A stretch of 11,686 nucleotides of DNA from an uncultured Bacilli bacterium (GTDB taxonomy: Bacteria > Bacillota_I > Bacilli_A > RF39 > UBA660): the NCBI GenBank assembly GCA_944331815.1, contig CALVIQ010000034.1:1-11686 (forward strand). Direction: 5' to 3'. The notes under the pieces were generated by a model, which did no database searches, had not been told where the DNA came from, and saw only the letters and a program-made list of their open reading frames with translations. Positions 11,329 to 11,686 of this stretch are shown here, in pieces; positions within the stretch are counted from its first letter, which is position 1, and every line of letters starts with the position of its first letter. Made by a program: the position numbers and the translations under genes.

Positions 11329-11686
11329 ATGCGATTAAGTGAAAATTTTTTTTATACATTTAGAGAAGATGTTAAAGATGAAGAAACTGTAAGTGGTAAT
11401 TTATTAGTTAAAAGTGGAATGGTAAAAAAAATAGGTAATGGAATTTATATGTATATGCCACTTGGGTTAAAAGTATTAAAAAATATTGAAAATATCATTA
11501 GAGAAGAAATGAATAAAGCAGGTGCGAATGAATTATTGATGCCTAATTTATTACCAGAGGATGTATATATAAATAGTGGTAGAAGAGATAATTTTGGTCA
11601 TGATATGTTTAGTTTAAAGGATAGATATAATAGAAGTTTAGTATTAGGTCCTACTCATGAAGAATTTTTTGTAGAAGCTGCTAGAA
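11329..11686 (+). CDS. proS: Proline--tRNA ligase, N-terminal part (cut by window end)
   Basis: Class II synthetase that charges tRNA-Pro in the cytoplasm. The frame opens at an ATG with GAGGTGAG (11318-11325) upstream and is still open after 119 codons. The start MRLSENFFYTFRED, then SGMVKKIGNGIYMYMPLG (about 31-48), NKAGANELLMPNLLP (about 64-78, motif 1 region) and LGPTHEEFF (about 105-113, motif 2 region) are diagnostic of bacterial-type ProRS. In the long bacterial form an editing domain would follow, beyond the window. It has its own extended -10 promoter, and unlike pheST it has no T-box. No clear terminator separates it from the HExxH gene 64 bp upstream. Confidence 0.95.
   Translation, partial: MRLSENFFYTFREDVKDEETVSGNLLVKSGMVKKIGNGIYMYMPLGLKVLKNIENIIREEMNKAGANELLMPNLLPEDVYINSGRRDNFGHDMFSLKDRYNRSLVLGPTHEEFFVEAAR

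Noticed and set aside
11264..11329. T-box or other riboswitch ahead of proS
   Set aside because: The gap is only 64 bp, the predicted leader is about 14 nt, and no T-box sequence is present.
1..11686. TGA read as tryptophan (mycoplasma code)
   Set aside because: Trp codons in the long genes are TGG despite extreme AT richness, and all main reading frames are complete under the standard bacterial code.

Overview
The window is extremely AT-rich and reads with the standard bacterial code. Every Trp codon I checked in the long genes is TGG, and all long genes end in TAA or TAG. Shine-Dalgarno sites are good (AGGAG, AGGTGAG), there is a Firmicutes-type T-box leader, PheS carries a four-cysteine cluster, and MutL is of the endonuclease type. 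This fits a low-GC member of the Bacilli or a Tenericutes-related lineage (RF39-like gut bacteria are a plausible guess), but not a TGA=Trp mycoplasma. The taxonomic placement is inference.

Layout. Positions 1-53 (minus) hold the first 17 codons of a probable ISAs1-type transposase. Positions 188-2026 carry three genes of unknown function: a helical 332-aa protein, a 172-aa protein that looks like a metallopeptidase relative with its histidines lost, and an 80-aa protein. A phenylalanine T-box (about 2030-2207, specifier TTC) precedes pheS-pheT (2227-5622), which ends in a perfect 12-bp terminator. Then come a small VbhA-like antitoxin and an intact Fic AMP-transferase (5676-6546, overlapping genes), then mutL (6593-8377) with a HELGH zinc-peptidase-like gene directly behind it (8388-9383). 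After a roughly 930-bp stretch without a long gene comes a second HExxH protein (10314-11264). The 5' part of proS runs off the end (11329-11686).

The 9384-10313 stretch is the most interesting part. It starts with what looks like the first 32 codons of a truncated NUDIX gene. Two tandem direct repeats of about 330 bp follow (9594-9922 and 9944-10273). Each has a near-consensus promoter, a leader of about 58 nt, a strong GGAGG site, a 30-codon hydrophobic peptide with basic ends, and a 3' UTR. On the opposite strand each has a second near-consensus promoter (17-bp spacer, extended -10) firing back toward the peptide gene, and a hairpin followed by seven T at the peptide stop codon. This is the architecture of a type I toxin-antitoxin system with a 3'-overlapping antisense RNA of about 112 nt, present twice. 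A 15-nt element in each leader can pair with the 3' UTR of the same mRNA, and the antisense RNA carries a near-copy of that leader element. I do not recognise the peptide family.

The genes fall into three themes: translation and repair housekeeping (pheST, proS, mutL), two unrelated kinds of toxin-antitoxin module (Fic/VbhA-like protein pair; duplicated peptide/antisense RNA), and three proteins related to, or resembling, zinc metallopeptidases. Short promoters of the form TGnTATAAT placed a few bases before the Shine-Dalgarno site recur in front of most transcription units.
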